Below the pieces are notes generated by a model, which worked only from the letters and a program-made list of their open reading frames with translations, did no database searches and had not been told where the DNA came from. From positions 1,796,501-1,860,500 of the forward strand of contig JARHVA010002374.1 in NCBI GenBank assembly GCA_037957365.1: 64,000 nucleotides of DNA, read 5' to 3'. Of the stretch, positions 1 through 13,085 are shown piece after piece. The stretch's first letter is position 1; every line of letters begins with the position of its first letter. This stretch comes from Torreya grandis. Its lineage: Eukaryota > Streptophyta > Pinopsida > Cupressales > Taxaceae. The translations under genes were made by a program, and so were the position numbers.

Positions 1-2162
1 CTACCTCAATAAGTGGAGTAGGGGAAGAGGTGACTTGGTTTATGGTCTCCTCAGTAGTAAGTTCACCAAGAACTATGTTGAAAGTATGGGCCTCGTGATT
101 ATGAGAGGATTCTGCTTTGTTTTCATTGTTGGTGGAAGGAGCGTCGTTGGGAAATGGTTATCTAAAGATGTCAAGTGCTTAGTTCGGGGGTGCACTGGGG
201 TTATACAACACACGTTCCCCCTTATCAATGAGAGTTTGGATGATGTTTTTGAAGGTATTTCACATGTTAACATCATGCCCAATGACATGATGGAAGGCAC
301 ATAATTCATTTTCTTTATACCAACTCGGTACAGGATGAGAGGAATCGAATTGCTATGGAGGTTTGATTGAAAGGAGTTGTATGATATTAGATTTTAAAAA
401 TTTCTCCAAGATCGAAGCATATGATTCCCCAAGTAGAGTAAATTCCTTCTGGGTGTTACAATTTTGATTCTTGGTGTTTTGATTAGAGGAATTGGAAGAG
501 TTAGGCTGGTTAATAACAGATAGAGGAGCGATTTTAAGGACAATTGCATTCACGGTTCCCTTGTTTTTAGTGTTAGTTTTGGTTTGATTGTTGGGTTTAG
601 AGGAGGAATCCTCATTTGATTTGAAGGTATAATTATTGTTTGTTAACTTTAGTTTTCCCTCATCGATGGCTCTATTTTGTAGTTTTCATGCCATGGTAAA
701 AGCCTCATCAAACCTCTTGAAGCTCTAAACCTGTAAGGTAAAAGAAATGTGTTTGGCATAAGTCTGAACAAAAAGTTCAATCAGTTTGGGTTGGGGAAAA
801 GAGAAAGAGAGTTGGTTTATCAAAATTATCCAATGGGCTACAAAGTCAGCAATGGATTTGTCACAAAATTTTCAGATAGATTAGAAATCAATGATGGAAA
901 CCTTCTTGGATATGTTTATAGAAAAGTGATCCAAGAAAGTTTGAGCCAACTGGGTGAAATAAAAGATAATACTTTATTATAGCATTGTAACAATATAGTG
1001 ATGGATCAGATAGAGACATGGGGAAGGTATGAATAAGGAGAGCATCATCATAGGCAATCAAATAGTATGAATGCTTAAATGCTCTTAGGTGCTGTTAAGG
1101 GTCTCCCTTAATTTGAAATTTAAAAAATTTGGGAAGTTCCCACTGAGGAGTATAGGGTTGAATGGGGATGGATGGGTGAATTGGTTCATTACAGATTTGG
1201 TAATATGACAAAATATTATGAGCTCCAAAACTCAATGACTCCAAAGTAGTCATTTTGTCCATTATCATTTTGACAAGGTCTGTTTGTGTTTGTGCACCCC
1301 TATAGTTTTAGGGTAGATTATGTTGGGTTTGGGTAGGTATAACATACAGATAGATGGTGGGGGGTTGAGAGGCTGCCACATATTGGTATGTGGATATGGT
1401 AGGTTGGGATGATGCCACATATGAATACATGGAGATATGTGGTTGGGAGGAAGGTAGAGGTACATACCCTTGTGGGTTAGGGATGTAGTTCAGGTTTTGT
1501 GTAATGGGCACCTATTGAGAGATTAACATAGGTTGGGTAAGAGGTATAGTTAGGTTAGTAGATAGAGAATAAGTGGTAACTTTAGTACTGATAAGTAAAA
1601 GGGTAGAAGGTATGGGAGCCACAAAGCTCTAAAATGGAATGGATGTAGGTGGATTGGGAACAAGGGGAATGGTGGTGACACTAAGAGAGGGTACTCCTAT
1701 GGTAAGGGAAGTACCGAAGCCCATGGGTTGGGTTGCTCTTGTAGTATGAGGGTTTTTAGTTGGGGAAGAAGGTGCTTGGGTGTTTCTAGGTTGAGTGGGT
1801 TGGTTTTGGATGGTGGCATTGGTAAAAGAGGATGCTTGGGTGACTAAAGGTTGGGTGGAGATGGTGGTAACAAAAGTGTCACCCATAAGGTGGGATTGTT
1901 CAACAGGGGGAATCAAAGTAGGTGTACGATGAGATATGGTGTTAAGGTAATACTGAAGGGTTATAGGGTTGTTATCTATAAAGGTGGAGAAATATACATC
2001 ACCTTGGGTAACTGTCTGAGGGATGGTAGGACTTCATGAAGGATTTGGAAAACTCTCTACATCTAAGATGTACTCCATGGATGAGGGAGAAGAGGAAGAT
2101 GGATGTTTAGGAGGTGGGTATTGATTTGTTTGGTTTCTTAGTTGTTGCCTAGTTAATACCAT
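1..2162 (-). pseudogene. Decayed Ty3/gypsy Gag, partial at left edge
   Basis: Gag would form the capsid and bind the element RNA. Translating the minus strand from an ATG at 2162 gives, in order: a Pro/Gln/Thr-rich N-terminal part; a Y-V-A-S-S-Q-P repeat stretch (1330-1475); a capsid domain with W-E-L-P-K-F near 1140 and a stretch ending Y-D-D-A-L-L-I; a C-terminal capsid part with the F-D-E-A-F-T-M-A segment near 690-715; then a knuckle-like motif, C-A-F-H-H-V-I-G-H-D at 272-301, followed by I-Q-T-L-I-D. This order is typical of plant gag-pro proteins of Ty3/gypsy elements. At least eight in-frame stops and several frame changes break it. The protease and pol would lie left of position 1. 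Family assignment is firm; the exact lineage is not. Confidence 0.85.
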
Positions 2163-3390
2163 GCAAATAAGGGAAATATGAATATACAAGCAATCTAAAA
2201 ATTTCAACAAAGAGAAGATAATAAAAATTCAAGGAAACAAAACACACACTAAAGCACGTTAAATCCTAGTGTTTTTTTTAGTCTCTCTTGTGGCTTATGC
2301 CTTGAGCTCTAAGAATTGTGTGATTCAACTTGGCTTTTAGAGTGAGTACTAGAAAATAAGTCTATGGTTGGTTTCAGGTTGTGTTTAGGCTCTCAAAGGT
2401 ATATGTATTGGAAATAAATACATGGTTTGATATTGGGGCCTACCCCCTCACTTCACACACTACAATGATAAGGGTGTCGGGTACTTATCTAAGATATACT
2501 GATTGTCAGAGATTATACTTAGCCAATGAACTAAGTTGGTTCTACCCTTGGTGATAAAATCAAAGTAGGATAGCCAAGAAAGGTGACTACTAGGTGATGA
2601 AATCCCAGTCGGGCCTTATATCAATGTTTTTATGCTTGATTAAGTGTAAGTGGTTTGGTCTTGTGTGTGTAATCAGAATGAAGCTATGATTAATTCAAGT
2701 GATTAATTAAGCTATGTGAGATAAAATAATCAAGCAAACAATGGATGCATTCAATTTTAAGCCCAAAATAAAATTTTGGTTTCATTGTATGAGCAAAAAA
2801 CAAGAAGAATAAGCACCTAGATGCAACTATGAACCTAAAAAAAGACTCAAGGCTCCCAACAAACATGACAAAATGTTTTAGTAAACTTTTGATTATATTA
2901 TTTTGAAGAAAGAGAGAAGAAAATAAAGAAGGGTATGGTAGAAAGACCTAATATTTGGTGCACATGTTGATTCATATGGTTGTAGATACTCCTCTTTGGC
3001 TTGGGAGGAATGACTTGCAGATAAGAAAACACTAAAGAGATGGTTGATTAGTTAGATAGTAGGGTGGATTGTCTAGCATGCTAGATCCAAGCATGATATT
3101 CCTTGGAGGCTATCAATCCATGCTCTTAAATAATCAATTTCTAAAAATGAAAGACAAATTGCTTGCATAAATAATAGAAGCTACTAAAATCAAACACAAG
3201 AAGTGCTTGATAAATGAATAGGTGAATTTGACTAATTATAATAATAAATAGATTGATATTAATTCAAAATGATTCATCTATGGTTTAGAAAATTTGGTGA
3301 TGCTCTGTGATTAGCCAGAGAGGTAGAAAGTGAAATTTGGTTGAGGTCTGATGGGTGAAAATAGCTTTCTATTTTATTTATCACATAGTG
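2163..3390 (-). mobile_element. Untranslated leader upstream of the 1-2162 gag
   Basis: No coding potential is seen. The stretch 2400-2600, read on the minus strand, matches plus-strand 16850-17045, including a shared segment (GTGAAGTGAGGGGGTAGG) and a following C/A-rich part. In both places it lies upstream of a gag in the same reading direction, so it is likely leader sequence of related elements in opposite orientation. No PBS could be assigned with confidence. Confidence 0.5.
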
Positions 3391-4050
3391 ACCATCGATG
3401 GTTAGGGTGATCGTTGATGGTTACTATGGGTTTTGGGTTGGTTCCAGAAATTGGGTTAATGGGGATGCATAATGGATTATGGAAGGTGGGTTTGGGTCAG
3501 AGGAATGGTTGTGAGAGGAAAAAAAATAATTAAACACTAAAAAGTAGATACTTATCTTTGTTGTTTGTTGTTGAGGTGAGTGGATGAGAGATTTATTGGT
3601 GGAACCTGAAGTAATTTTAGTAGAGTAACGGTATTTGGTTATTGACCGATGAGTAGTGACACTTCGGATCTCTGTTGCACTCATTGCTAGTTCTTTAGAA
3701 GAAAACCTACAAAATAAGTTTTTATATAAGAAGCTCTAATAATTGTTGATGGTTGCTCTAATGATTTGATGGCTCTAATTCTGGATGATTTGATTGATCC
3801 CTTATCACCTCCTCTTCCTCTCTTTTTATAGGAAGAAAGGAGAGGTGAAATAATTAGTCCAACAAAAGTTTTAACAAGAAGTTTATTTTTATCATCAACA
3901 TACATTAATCATGAACACAAAATAGATACCTAAAAATAAAAAAACAAGATGTAGTTAGGCTGGAGTTTAACTATTCAGGCAATTAAAATTTGACCATCAG
4001 TGGTTGAGCCTAACCATCAGTGGTTAGGGTGACCATCAACAATTGATGGG
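3391..4050. repeat. Dispersed palindromic ACCATCGATGGT-type repeats
   Basis: Variants of a self-complementary 12-mer (ACCATCGATGGT) followed by TAGGGTGA occur at 3391-3423 (two copies) and 3993-4050 (three to four copies: ACCATCAGTGGT, ACCATCAACAAT). Between them, 3424-3990 holds no recognisable gene. The repeats probably belong to an LTR, but I could not find its partner. Confidence 0.5.
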
Positions 4051-4206
4051 TCAAAGGTTAAGTTGGTTAAAGGTTATCAAGGGTGAGTTAGGTTTGGGTT
4101 CGATAGGTTATAGGATAGTCCCTGGGGGGTCCCAAGGTGGTCTATGGGTTAGTTCAACATTTAGAACCATTGTGTGTAGTTTTCTGGTGTCTATACAAAC
4201 ATCTTG

Positions 4207-6856
4207 TATGAACTTTACCCTTCTGCTATAAACAAAGTGCGGCCTTTCATATACACAGACCTTTTATAGGTATATATCTTGTTGCATTTGGCCTCTTTAA
4301 GGGGGTGAAGTCTCATACTTGTAGGTTATTGTCTCTTTTGTAACTATTAACACTTTAAACTCTTCAAGAGAAACCTAAAAACCTCATGACACACAACTTT
4401 GCTAAGCCTTCCTTCATTTGTCAACTTCAGCTAATGGGATTGGTTGTAGGTGTACATATGGCCTATGAGAGAGTGATTTGATGAATAATGGGGTAATGAA
4501 CCATCTAACAACATTGTCATGCCTTTGAGATTTTTCATTATCCATATCTTGCTTATGATAACCCCTTTTGATTCCTTTCTAGCATTCCAACTGTCAAGAG
4601 CCCCTTAGGCTTTCCCCACTATATGGACTAATACAATCCACATGTGTTATTTGAGGTGGATGATATATCATAATTTGAAGGTGCTTATGTGACATTCAAT
4701 ATTTTTTTAGGTCATCATAAGTTTTCCCTTGTTCATCTACACTTGCCCTTGAAAGGGCCTACTTAATCATGCGTCTTTGAGTGTTTTGCTATAGTAGCCT
4801 TAAAAGGCTTGTTATAGGTCTTGATTGGCTTCTTGATTAGGTCCATGCTAAAATGGGTTCAACACATTATGACTTCATTCCTTTTGTAGGTTTCAAGGGA
4901 GTAAACAGGTTCACTAGCATGATTCAGACCTAGAGGGGAGGGTGGATGGATGGAGGGAGATGGAAGTGGAGTGATAAGGAGATGATACCAAGAAAATAGG
5001 GTGGAAAACATAGTGTAAAGATAGTGATGGAGATGTGAGGTGATAGTGATATAGATAGGGCATGAAATGAAGGGTAATACTCCCCTTTAAGGCCAATCTC
5101 ATGTAAATTATAGGACCTCATACCTGTACCTAACTCATTATGAAGTTTTTGAAAGTAGGACCAAACCATACAGAACCTAAAATGAAACCTTTAAAAACTC
5201 ATAAAACCTTAATTTTCTCAAACAAAACATTAACTTTGTTAACAGGTGATTGAGGTGATTTAGGAGGCAAAAGGGGTGGTATTTAGGCATTTTAAGGCTG
5301 AAATAGATGTGGAAAGCTTGTGGACAAGGACATAATGGACCTCCATCACCATCTAACACTCTTTTCAATACTTTTGAGTCAGATATCAAACTCTGCAGGT
5401 GCCATTAGACTACAACAATGCTTTGATAGTGGATTCACTTATGCATAAGTCCATTTTCTTTGAGGCATTATGAGATGATACAAGACCATTAAGCATTCCA
5501 TTTTGAGTGAGAACAAATTGAAATTTACAAGACACCATTGTAAACTTCATACTCAAACCATAGCTCCTAATGAGGACACCAAAACTTGGTCAATATAGTC
5601 AATCCTTCTTACAAGCTGCACACAAAGACCAGTCACAAAGATTTTGCATTTATACAAGCTCACACGTGTGAGACAAGTGATTTAATTGTCATGGGAGTCT
5701 CCAACAAGACTTGAGACAATAACATCAGCCATTAGATTGAGAAAAAAAACACATGAAAATCCTCCAGCTGAAAATGGCCTATGTAGATGTGAAATGTATA
5801 CAAACCCCTTAACTTCTTAAGGAAGGTTCATAAAGTTGGGGAGACCAATATTAAAATAATTTCTCATGATGGGAAGCTGGTTGAGTCTACTTCTTATGGC
5901 CAAGAGCTGGGACCTTGACTCTCTCTCATGTACGGTATGAGTAAGAACCTGAGGAGATGTCCAAGCTTACATAGAAGGACTGAAGATGTACATAATGGTT
6001 TTGGGCTTGAATGGAATCCATTTGACTTAAAAACTTGTAGGGATATCAGACATGATCTAAATTTCAATATTTGATCTTTTGTTGTATGGTACATTATGTA
6101 CCATTCCATACAATTGCAAAATTGCTCCCAAAATCCTTTATTTTTCACTATTTTCTCAAGTTTCAAACTATTACAATGCCATATGGGGCTCAAATGGGAA
6201 AACCATGCATTAAATAAGCATTTTCAAGCAAAGGAAAATACAAGGGGAAGTGGAAAGGTCATAAAATGCCATGTGGGGCCCATTTGGCTAATGAGGATGG
6301 AATAAATATGTCTCAAAAGGCTTTTAGGATTCATGAAACACATGGGGGGAGTAATTTGGCATGGATAGGATGTCTTCAAGGCCACATTCAATGTAATTAA
6401 CAAGATACTCCCCTTTTCTAAGGTTTTCAAAAGGTGATATATGCTCATGTAGGGGGTTTGAGGGGTGATAAATGGGTGAAATGGTCCTTAGATGAATATG
6501 TCATGTAAAGTGACTTTGAATGCTTCATGATTTTCATATTATAGCCTCAAACCAATGTTAAACACCTTGAAATTAACAAAGACCACTATACTCCTCAAGT
6601 AGGTTAAGGCATAGATTTGACTCTATGACCTCTTAACAATGAGCTCTCTCACTTTAAGATACCATGACACCTATTATCATACATAAAATTATGACACATC
6701 ATGATGTTCTTAATCAAGATCCCAAGACTCTCATTGAGATAATAATGACATGACCATGCTAAGAGATACCAGAAGCAAGCTAGGATGGTGGTCACCAAAA
6801 TATATGAATATTAGAGGTTGATATTTGGCCCGTGAGGCCAAAATGTCAATATTTTT
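4207..6856. repeat. 2.65-kb terminal direct repeat, left copy (probable LTR)
   Basis: This segment aligns along its whole length with 13086-15739 at a nearly constant offset of 8879-8883 bases, with scattered substitutions and small indels. Both copies start at TGAACTTTACCC and end at CCAAAATGT(C/T)A(ATATT), so TG...CA ends are possible in either orientation. Small ORFs inside are not conserved between copies. Two long direct repeats 8.9 kb apart around unique sequence are the signature of an LTR element; no clear PBS, polypurine tract or target-site duplication was found, so the orientation stays open. Confidence 0.7.
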
Positions 6857-6861
6857 GGTGA
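6792..6861. repeat. Nested inverted repeat at the LTR end
   Basis: Outer arms TCACCAAAATAT (6792-6803) and TATTTTTGGTGA (6850-6861) enclose inner arms TGATATTTGGCC (6819-6830) and GGCCAAAATGTCA (6836-6848). The inner hairpin is kept at 15702-15733 in the right repeat copy; the right outer arm is not. Confidence 0.7.
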
Positions 6862-7148
6862 TTCTAAGGGGTGACCAGCCTGCCAGTCAAGAAAACTTAG
6901 ACATTTTCATGACAAGGTGACTCACATAAGTAAACATAAGATGATGAATTTTTGGACTGCTAGACTAGTTTGTAATTTTTGACATCTATTTTGGACTTAC
7001 AATAGCAAAAAGACACACACAAACACAATAAGGAAAATAAAATTAACATAAAACAACACACGTAACAACTAGGGACAAATAAGGGAAAAAACTAAGGAAA
7101 CAAGACACTAACTACAACGTATGTGACATACTTATTTGGAATAGACAA

Positions 7149-9560
7149 CTAACTACTACAAGATTGACCTGATATTGTCTTTATTCCACTAGGATCAAAT
7201 GGGAATGTTTTTTTATTACTATAACACCATGATATCAAGTTTCCATGTGCTAGCTTGAGCATAGTTAGGTACTATAAATTGGAAGGTTCCCACTTGTAGC
7301 TAGGATCAGGGGCATACTCATGGCTTCTCATGACATCATATATATTACCTTGATCCATCTCTTGGTGTACAAGTTTATTAGGTGAGTTGAGAACCCAATC
7401 ATACTCATTCTAAATCTCTCTCCTTTGCATAATATGTGTTAAATCTACCTTAGGTATGAGCTGCATTTGGTTTGTCATGTCTTCACTCTGATGTAGTATT
7501 ACAATAAACACCTTATCATTCTCTCTATCATCTTATGCTTTCTCCTATTGTGGATGATAATTGATGGGGTTAGTAGCTGATGTATCTCTAACTTAATCTA
7601 CATGATGTGTGAGCCATTGGGAAGTTTGATATTCATTGCAAATGTCTATGAACTATTGCCAAAGGTCTTCATTATCAACTTGAGATTATATGTAACCATG
7701 ATCGGATTTCAACTTTTCATCAACTAATGAGGTCTCATGCATATCATCAAATTTATCTTGGCATTAATGAAGGGACTATTGGTCTTCAATGAAATTGGAA
7801 ACCTTTTGAACACATACTTTCTCTTGAATTTTAGACCCTTGGGGATTGTCACTCTAAATTGTAGCTACTACAGATTGAACATATGTTTTAATCACCCACT
7901 ATTCAAGAATGTGATTTCAAATGATGTTTACCATGTCATGAAGTATCTCTTCCTCTTATTCAGCTGAAATGTTTTCCCTTTGTGGTTCATCACACTCCTA
8001 CAATGCATCTTCTACTATTCCTTTGAAAAATTGAATTGTGTCCTTCTTTGCTAAGGGGTGTTCGAAGGAAAAGTTCCTCCTCAAACTCATCCAAATCATC
8101 ATCATCTATAGGTTCAATCTAATTTTCAATTTTTAACTCTTCAAGGATGGGTTCTCTCTCCTTAAGTGGCATATGAGATCCTTGGAGTGACTCCAAGAGG
8201 GATGAGATGCATACCACATTCCTTTCATCTAACTGCTTGTCTTCAACAATCATACTCTCCTCCTTATTTTTCATACTGCTTTGGATGGATCTCTAGGATG
8301 TAAATGACTTAGACTCTTGAGGAGGGAAGGGTGGGGATTAAATGACTTTGGGTTTGCTTAACTACATGACTTGACTCCAAGATGGAAACTTGGGCTTATG
8401 ATTTTATTGCATAGATTGTAATGTTGTTTGGGACATGAAAGGAGAAATGTGCAGTTGAGGTTGATTAATTTTTCAGCTCCTACTATCTGATATAAATTCT
8501 TATATGTATCTTCAATTTTCTTCGCAAGCGAGACTTCAAAATCAGACCTTGATTGGTCATGATCATTAGTATTTTCAACACAAAAATTTATTTCTTCTTA
8601 GACTCTTGCTTGGATAAATTTTCATGAGGGGAAGGTTGAGAGGGGTTGGGAAGAACCATGATGAATTTGAAACTCACTTGGTGGGGGATTATCAGTGGTA
8701 ATGGGAAGCTCGGCATGATGTTGACATGGGGTGAATGAGGGAAGACAAGATGGGTGATGGGGTGTTTGTCTCTCTTCATGGGATGCCAACTTCTCCTCAA
8801 TCTTGGAGATGAGTCCATCTATGTCAAACATATTACCATTATTTCTAGAATATCCTTCCCTAATGAAATACACCCAACTTTTTTTTCTATTTCACTGAAG
8901 TTCTAACCCCTCCAATGACATGTTTTAGAATTTCTTGTCCATACCCCTTTAATGTATCAATGTTTATCATATTATTTTGTTGGTCTAATAAAGATTATTT
9001 AAGGCCAAACATGGAATGGATTGGGGTATGAGTAGGATATTCAAGAATATTATGATACTTCTATGACTAATCAAGATGCAGAGGGGGTAGATGAGACTCA
9101 TAGTAAGTTCAATAACCTTGATCATAGGGAAACTCATCATATGACTGATAGGGGGAAATACATGGTTGATATGAATAAGGATAGGGTTGAAAAGTGTCAT
9201 GATAGGATTGGAGAGGGTCATAGGCCAGATCATAATAGGGTGGGCAACATGAATCTACCTCATATCCATCCATCCTTCATCATCAAACACATGAGAATAA
9301 ATGAAACCATAAATGACAACCCATCTTACCTCTGAAATGAAGATTTGTTGTGACTGATGTAACCTTCCTGACTGTAGTTATGCTAGTTTAGTGATTGAAG
9401 CTCTCAAATATGGCTACAAGGTGTCCTTCCACATTGTCAAAGCATGCTTTAAGGCACTTGAAGCTCATCCCATTAGGTGTGCCAGATATGATAAAGACTC
9501 TAGGTTGCACCCTATTTGAGAAGAGAATTGTTCAAGTCCTCTACTAAAAAATAGTCCAAC
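7149..9560 (-). pseudogene. Long decayed ORF of unknown family inside the 2.65-kb-LTR element
   Basis: I do not recognise this protein. A single minus-strand frame stays readable from about 8060 to the stop at 7149 (roughly 300 codons), with interruptions mostly at codons one transition from Gln, Arg or Trp. Reading downstream one sees an acidic D-D-D-D-L-D-E-F-E-E-E part, S-F-E-H-P-L-A-K-K-D, a mixed charged middle, and a C-terminus ending F-P-F-D-P-S-G-I-K. Further upstream (9020-9240) another frame gives a Tyr/Pro-rich stretch with Y-D-P-L-Q-S-Y-H-D, and near 9440-9500 a stretch with V-Q-P-R-V-F-I-I-S-G. The only protein in its element, it would most simply be a Gag-like product of a non-autonomous retrotransposon. 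No zinc knuckle, protease or RT motif is visible. That it was once coding is well supported; its function is inference. Confidence 0.6.
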
Positions 9561-12500
9561 ATGGGAATGGCCTTAGGTTATGGGTCACATAATACTAGAC
9601 CAAACCTCTATATTTTAAGGGGTTAGCTCCCATGATTTACCAATTCAATAGTCTTTCTCTAAAATCTAAAATTTATGGGGATGAAAAAGGGCAACAAGAT
9701 TGCATAAGAATGAAAACCTACTCTAAAGTGTGGTGATGCACCTTGAATTCATTCTATCTATTCATAATCTTGAACTCTCAATACATTCATAACCTAGCAA
9801 TCATCTTCATGAATCCTATGTACAAGTGTTTCATATGGAGGTTAGACTTGATGAATGGAATGCCAAGGCTATGACAAGTAGTTCTACTAGAAGACTCTCA
9901 CTAGTCATGTCACACTTCAAGACCATTACCTACACTTTAAAACTCCACATGACATGCATAAGACATCTCTTTGACATCTAGGTGAATCAAGACATGAAAG
10001 GGAAAGAAAAATATCACATTTTCATATCAAACCAATATGAATACACTAGAATGTTAACATAAAAGAGTTATAAAAATCTGTTATTCAGTCCAAAATAGGT
10101 GCACAAGTATAATTCTAGTAGAGTCTCCTCATGTCAGCCTATACAAATCAAGGCTTAGAAGCCTAAATATATAGAAAAAAAGATGCGAGATAAGGGGAGA
10201 ATGGATTATAAGAGTGGATAGGAGGGTCATTAATGACCAAGTCTGCTCAAAAATATAGTTACAATAGTTACATAGCCTCCTCCAATATTCTCATGTGTTG
10301 AACTTCCTTAGTGGCTCCTTGAATGAGCTGTTGGCATTTGAAATCAGGTAAGGGAGGTTGAGTCAACTTTAGTTTATCCATGTCAAAGGATTTACCATGA
10401 TTATAATAGTTTATCATGCTCCATATGGTAGTTACATTCATCAATTAGGCCATGATGATCATGTAATAACCCATATTTTTTTTATATCAAATTAACAAAG
10501 TCAAGGAAACTACCTTAGCCCTCCACTACAACTATAAACTGTGCATTGAATTTCCTTCAAGAGTTAGTTATCAATATAACCTCCCTATATTGACCCATTC
10601 CATTAGTGTTACAAAACCATTTTGACCTTATTTAATGACCAATTAGGTCAATTACGCCTAATTGCCTAAGTGTTGAAACTTCTTAGCCATGAAATTTGAA
10701 AAAGAGATTCAAAGCTTATGTATGAGTATGATCCATGCCTAAAAAAACATTTTTAACCATGACATGGGCTAAGAAAAGCATTATGAACTTGAAAATCCAC
10801 TCTTCCAATCTAATTGGTTCATCTTTCTCATGCATTGGTAGATTGGTAATTTTAAATTTAATTGTAGAGGCCCTTAAAAGTGAAATACTAAGCATGTTAA
10901 GACTTGAGAAGTTGGATTATGTCTTGAACTATCCATTCCAAGAATTAGAATCATCAAGAACTACCAAACACCCTTCATTCTACTCAAAATTCTAAAAAAA
11001 TGCCTATTTACCAGGATTCCATACAATGTCCATATGGTCAAGTACCATAGGTGGATTCCCCTCTAAATGTCATTCTTGTTCCATGAGCTATTCAGACCAT
11101 CCTAGGATGTTAAAGCATCAAAATACCAACTTTTATAAGACTAGGTTTGCCTAGGGTTTTAAGGAGGTTTATGACTGTCTTGTTAAGGATGATTTATATA
11201 GTACTAACATCCAAGATCATAATAAATGCCATGAATCCCTAAGGAATAATCCTACTCAAATTCCTTGAATGGTTTAGATTCCATGCAAAGTATGGATAAA
11301 GATATGAGTGTCAAGAGGTGACCCTAAAGTAGTTTACACACTGTTTCTAAGTGCCAATGGTCTTAATGTTTGTTCATAAATTTTGGCCTCCCCATCCCAA
11401 TAAAACTATCATATATTTTTATTACACATGGGTACCTAAAACATACTAGGAGCTTTGGCCTTGAAAGCTTATGAGGTGGAGTGGGTGAGCTTCTAAAGTT
11501 AGTACTTGAACTGCATGTGTGTAGGGTTGAGTACTTCAAGAAAATTCTTGAAGAAACCCTAAATTTTATTCACTCCTTTCACCTAAAATTATCTTTAATC
11601 AGGTCTCTATCATCTTCATGTCCCATCCTTAAACATACAACTAGTCGTAGAAACTTTGAAGGAGTTTCGATGTGGCTCTAGGGTCTACAAGCCGGCCTAT
11701 GTGATTATGTTTGAGGTCTATCAAAAGATGATTGATTAACGTGATGAGTTTTAGTCCTATTTATAGGTATTTTTTATGACCTATGACCATGTTTCACTGA
11801 TTTAAATCCATTTGAGGTCTCCAATGTACCTTGCAGACCTCTTAAGACTTTATTTTGCTTGTTTAGCCCCTAACTTGTTTGCCTAAACATGTCTTAGTGT
11901 GAGACAAAACAGTGGGTATTCCCACTATTTATCTGACCAATGAAATAAAATATATGCCCTTTAATACTAACAAGGATCCTTTCCTCCAAAATTGAAGGCT
12001 TAAATCTCCTTGAAAGGGGCTTAAATGATCATTTTGGCTTAAATTAGCCATTGACTGTCTGCTAACTGTATGACTATATTTGGGGTTCTGATGTAACATC
12101 CCCTTGTTGATCCATTGAGGGTTTCTAGGTCTAAATCTTATGTGATATCCCTTATATATCCTTATTATTCCCCTTTAGGTATCCCTTCCTTAGATTCATC
12201 CTTTGCCTGTAAGTCATTTGGTTTTCTGTATACACAGAGTGCTCTCTTAAGGTCCTTTGATTGGGTTTCCTAACTAGATTGAGGTGAATAGGTATGGTTG
12301 AGGCATTAAATGAGACTAATCAAGTAATCCATACTATCTATGATCTTAGGTTAATGTCTTTAATCATCATTGAACCTTGCATACTATATGCATAATCCTC
12401 TAGGGTTCAGACATAGTCAAAAGTGTGAAACCCTAAGAGGTTGTGTCTTAGTGTTTCCTTCTTCAAATAAGATTATTAACACACTATAATGACCTAACAT

Positions 12501-13085
12501 GACAACTATATCCTTATTATGCTTTTCATCTGGTACCTTAGCATCTATAGAACCATCCAATAGCCATTATTCCATCCACCTTTCTAATGCATAAGTCTAT
12601 TTGCGTATGAGTAGTTTTCAAGACCCTTAGTGTGAAATATTGGTTGTTGAAAACTTCAAAGGGTGATTAAATGACTTAAAATCAAATTTTAACATCATAT
12701 AATCTCTTAGGAATATCCATCCCTTATTTTAACTCTAGACCTTCAAGTGGTTACTTGGTCTTAGTCTTATGACTGGCGTATGGGTATAAATCCTTGAATT
12801 TTTGACTGAGTGGGGAAGTAATATTCTTTCACATAGTTGTCATGGGTATTAATGAGTAGATTTAATTTGGTAAGGGTCCTTAAATATCTAACATTTCCAT
12901 TAACTACCTCAATAATGGACCCCAATCTCTATAACTTAACTTCTTTGCTTTTCATGAACTGACTGTAGGTGGACATTCCCTCATGTTGACTATGTGCTTC
13001 AAATTTAAGTAGATGCTATTTGTCTTCCATAATGATGAATATCACTCTATATGTTCCCATTAAAAAATGGAACTAAAAAATATTT
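9561..13085. other. Internal region of the 2.65-kb-LTR element, no gene seen
   Basis: No conserved protein motif emerges in any frame; the ORFs of 60-90 codons look accidental. TGTAAYA-type starts, often seen at plant LTR ends, occur at 10455 (TGTAATAACCCA) and 12092 (TGTAACATCCCC), but no matching second copies were found. With no PR, RT or IN, the element fits a large non-autonomous LTR derivative. Confidence 0.5.

Noticed and set aside
4914..5169. Overlapping minus-strand ORFs, also at 13822-14101
   Set aside because: They lie in both copies of the 2.65-kb repeat but the proteins are not conserved in frame or length and have no known motif; low-complexity accidental ORFs.
6096..6448. Opposed ORFs also seen at 15017-15351
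   Set aside because: Same repeat; frames differ by indels and both strands are open, so coding is unlikely.
10735..10995. 86-codon plus-strand ORF
   Set aside because: No motif and no continuation in flanking sequence; likely chance.
12092..12110. TGTAACATCCCC as an LTR start
   Set aside because: No second copy found in the window; kept only as a note.
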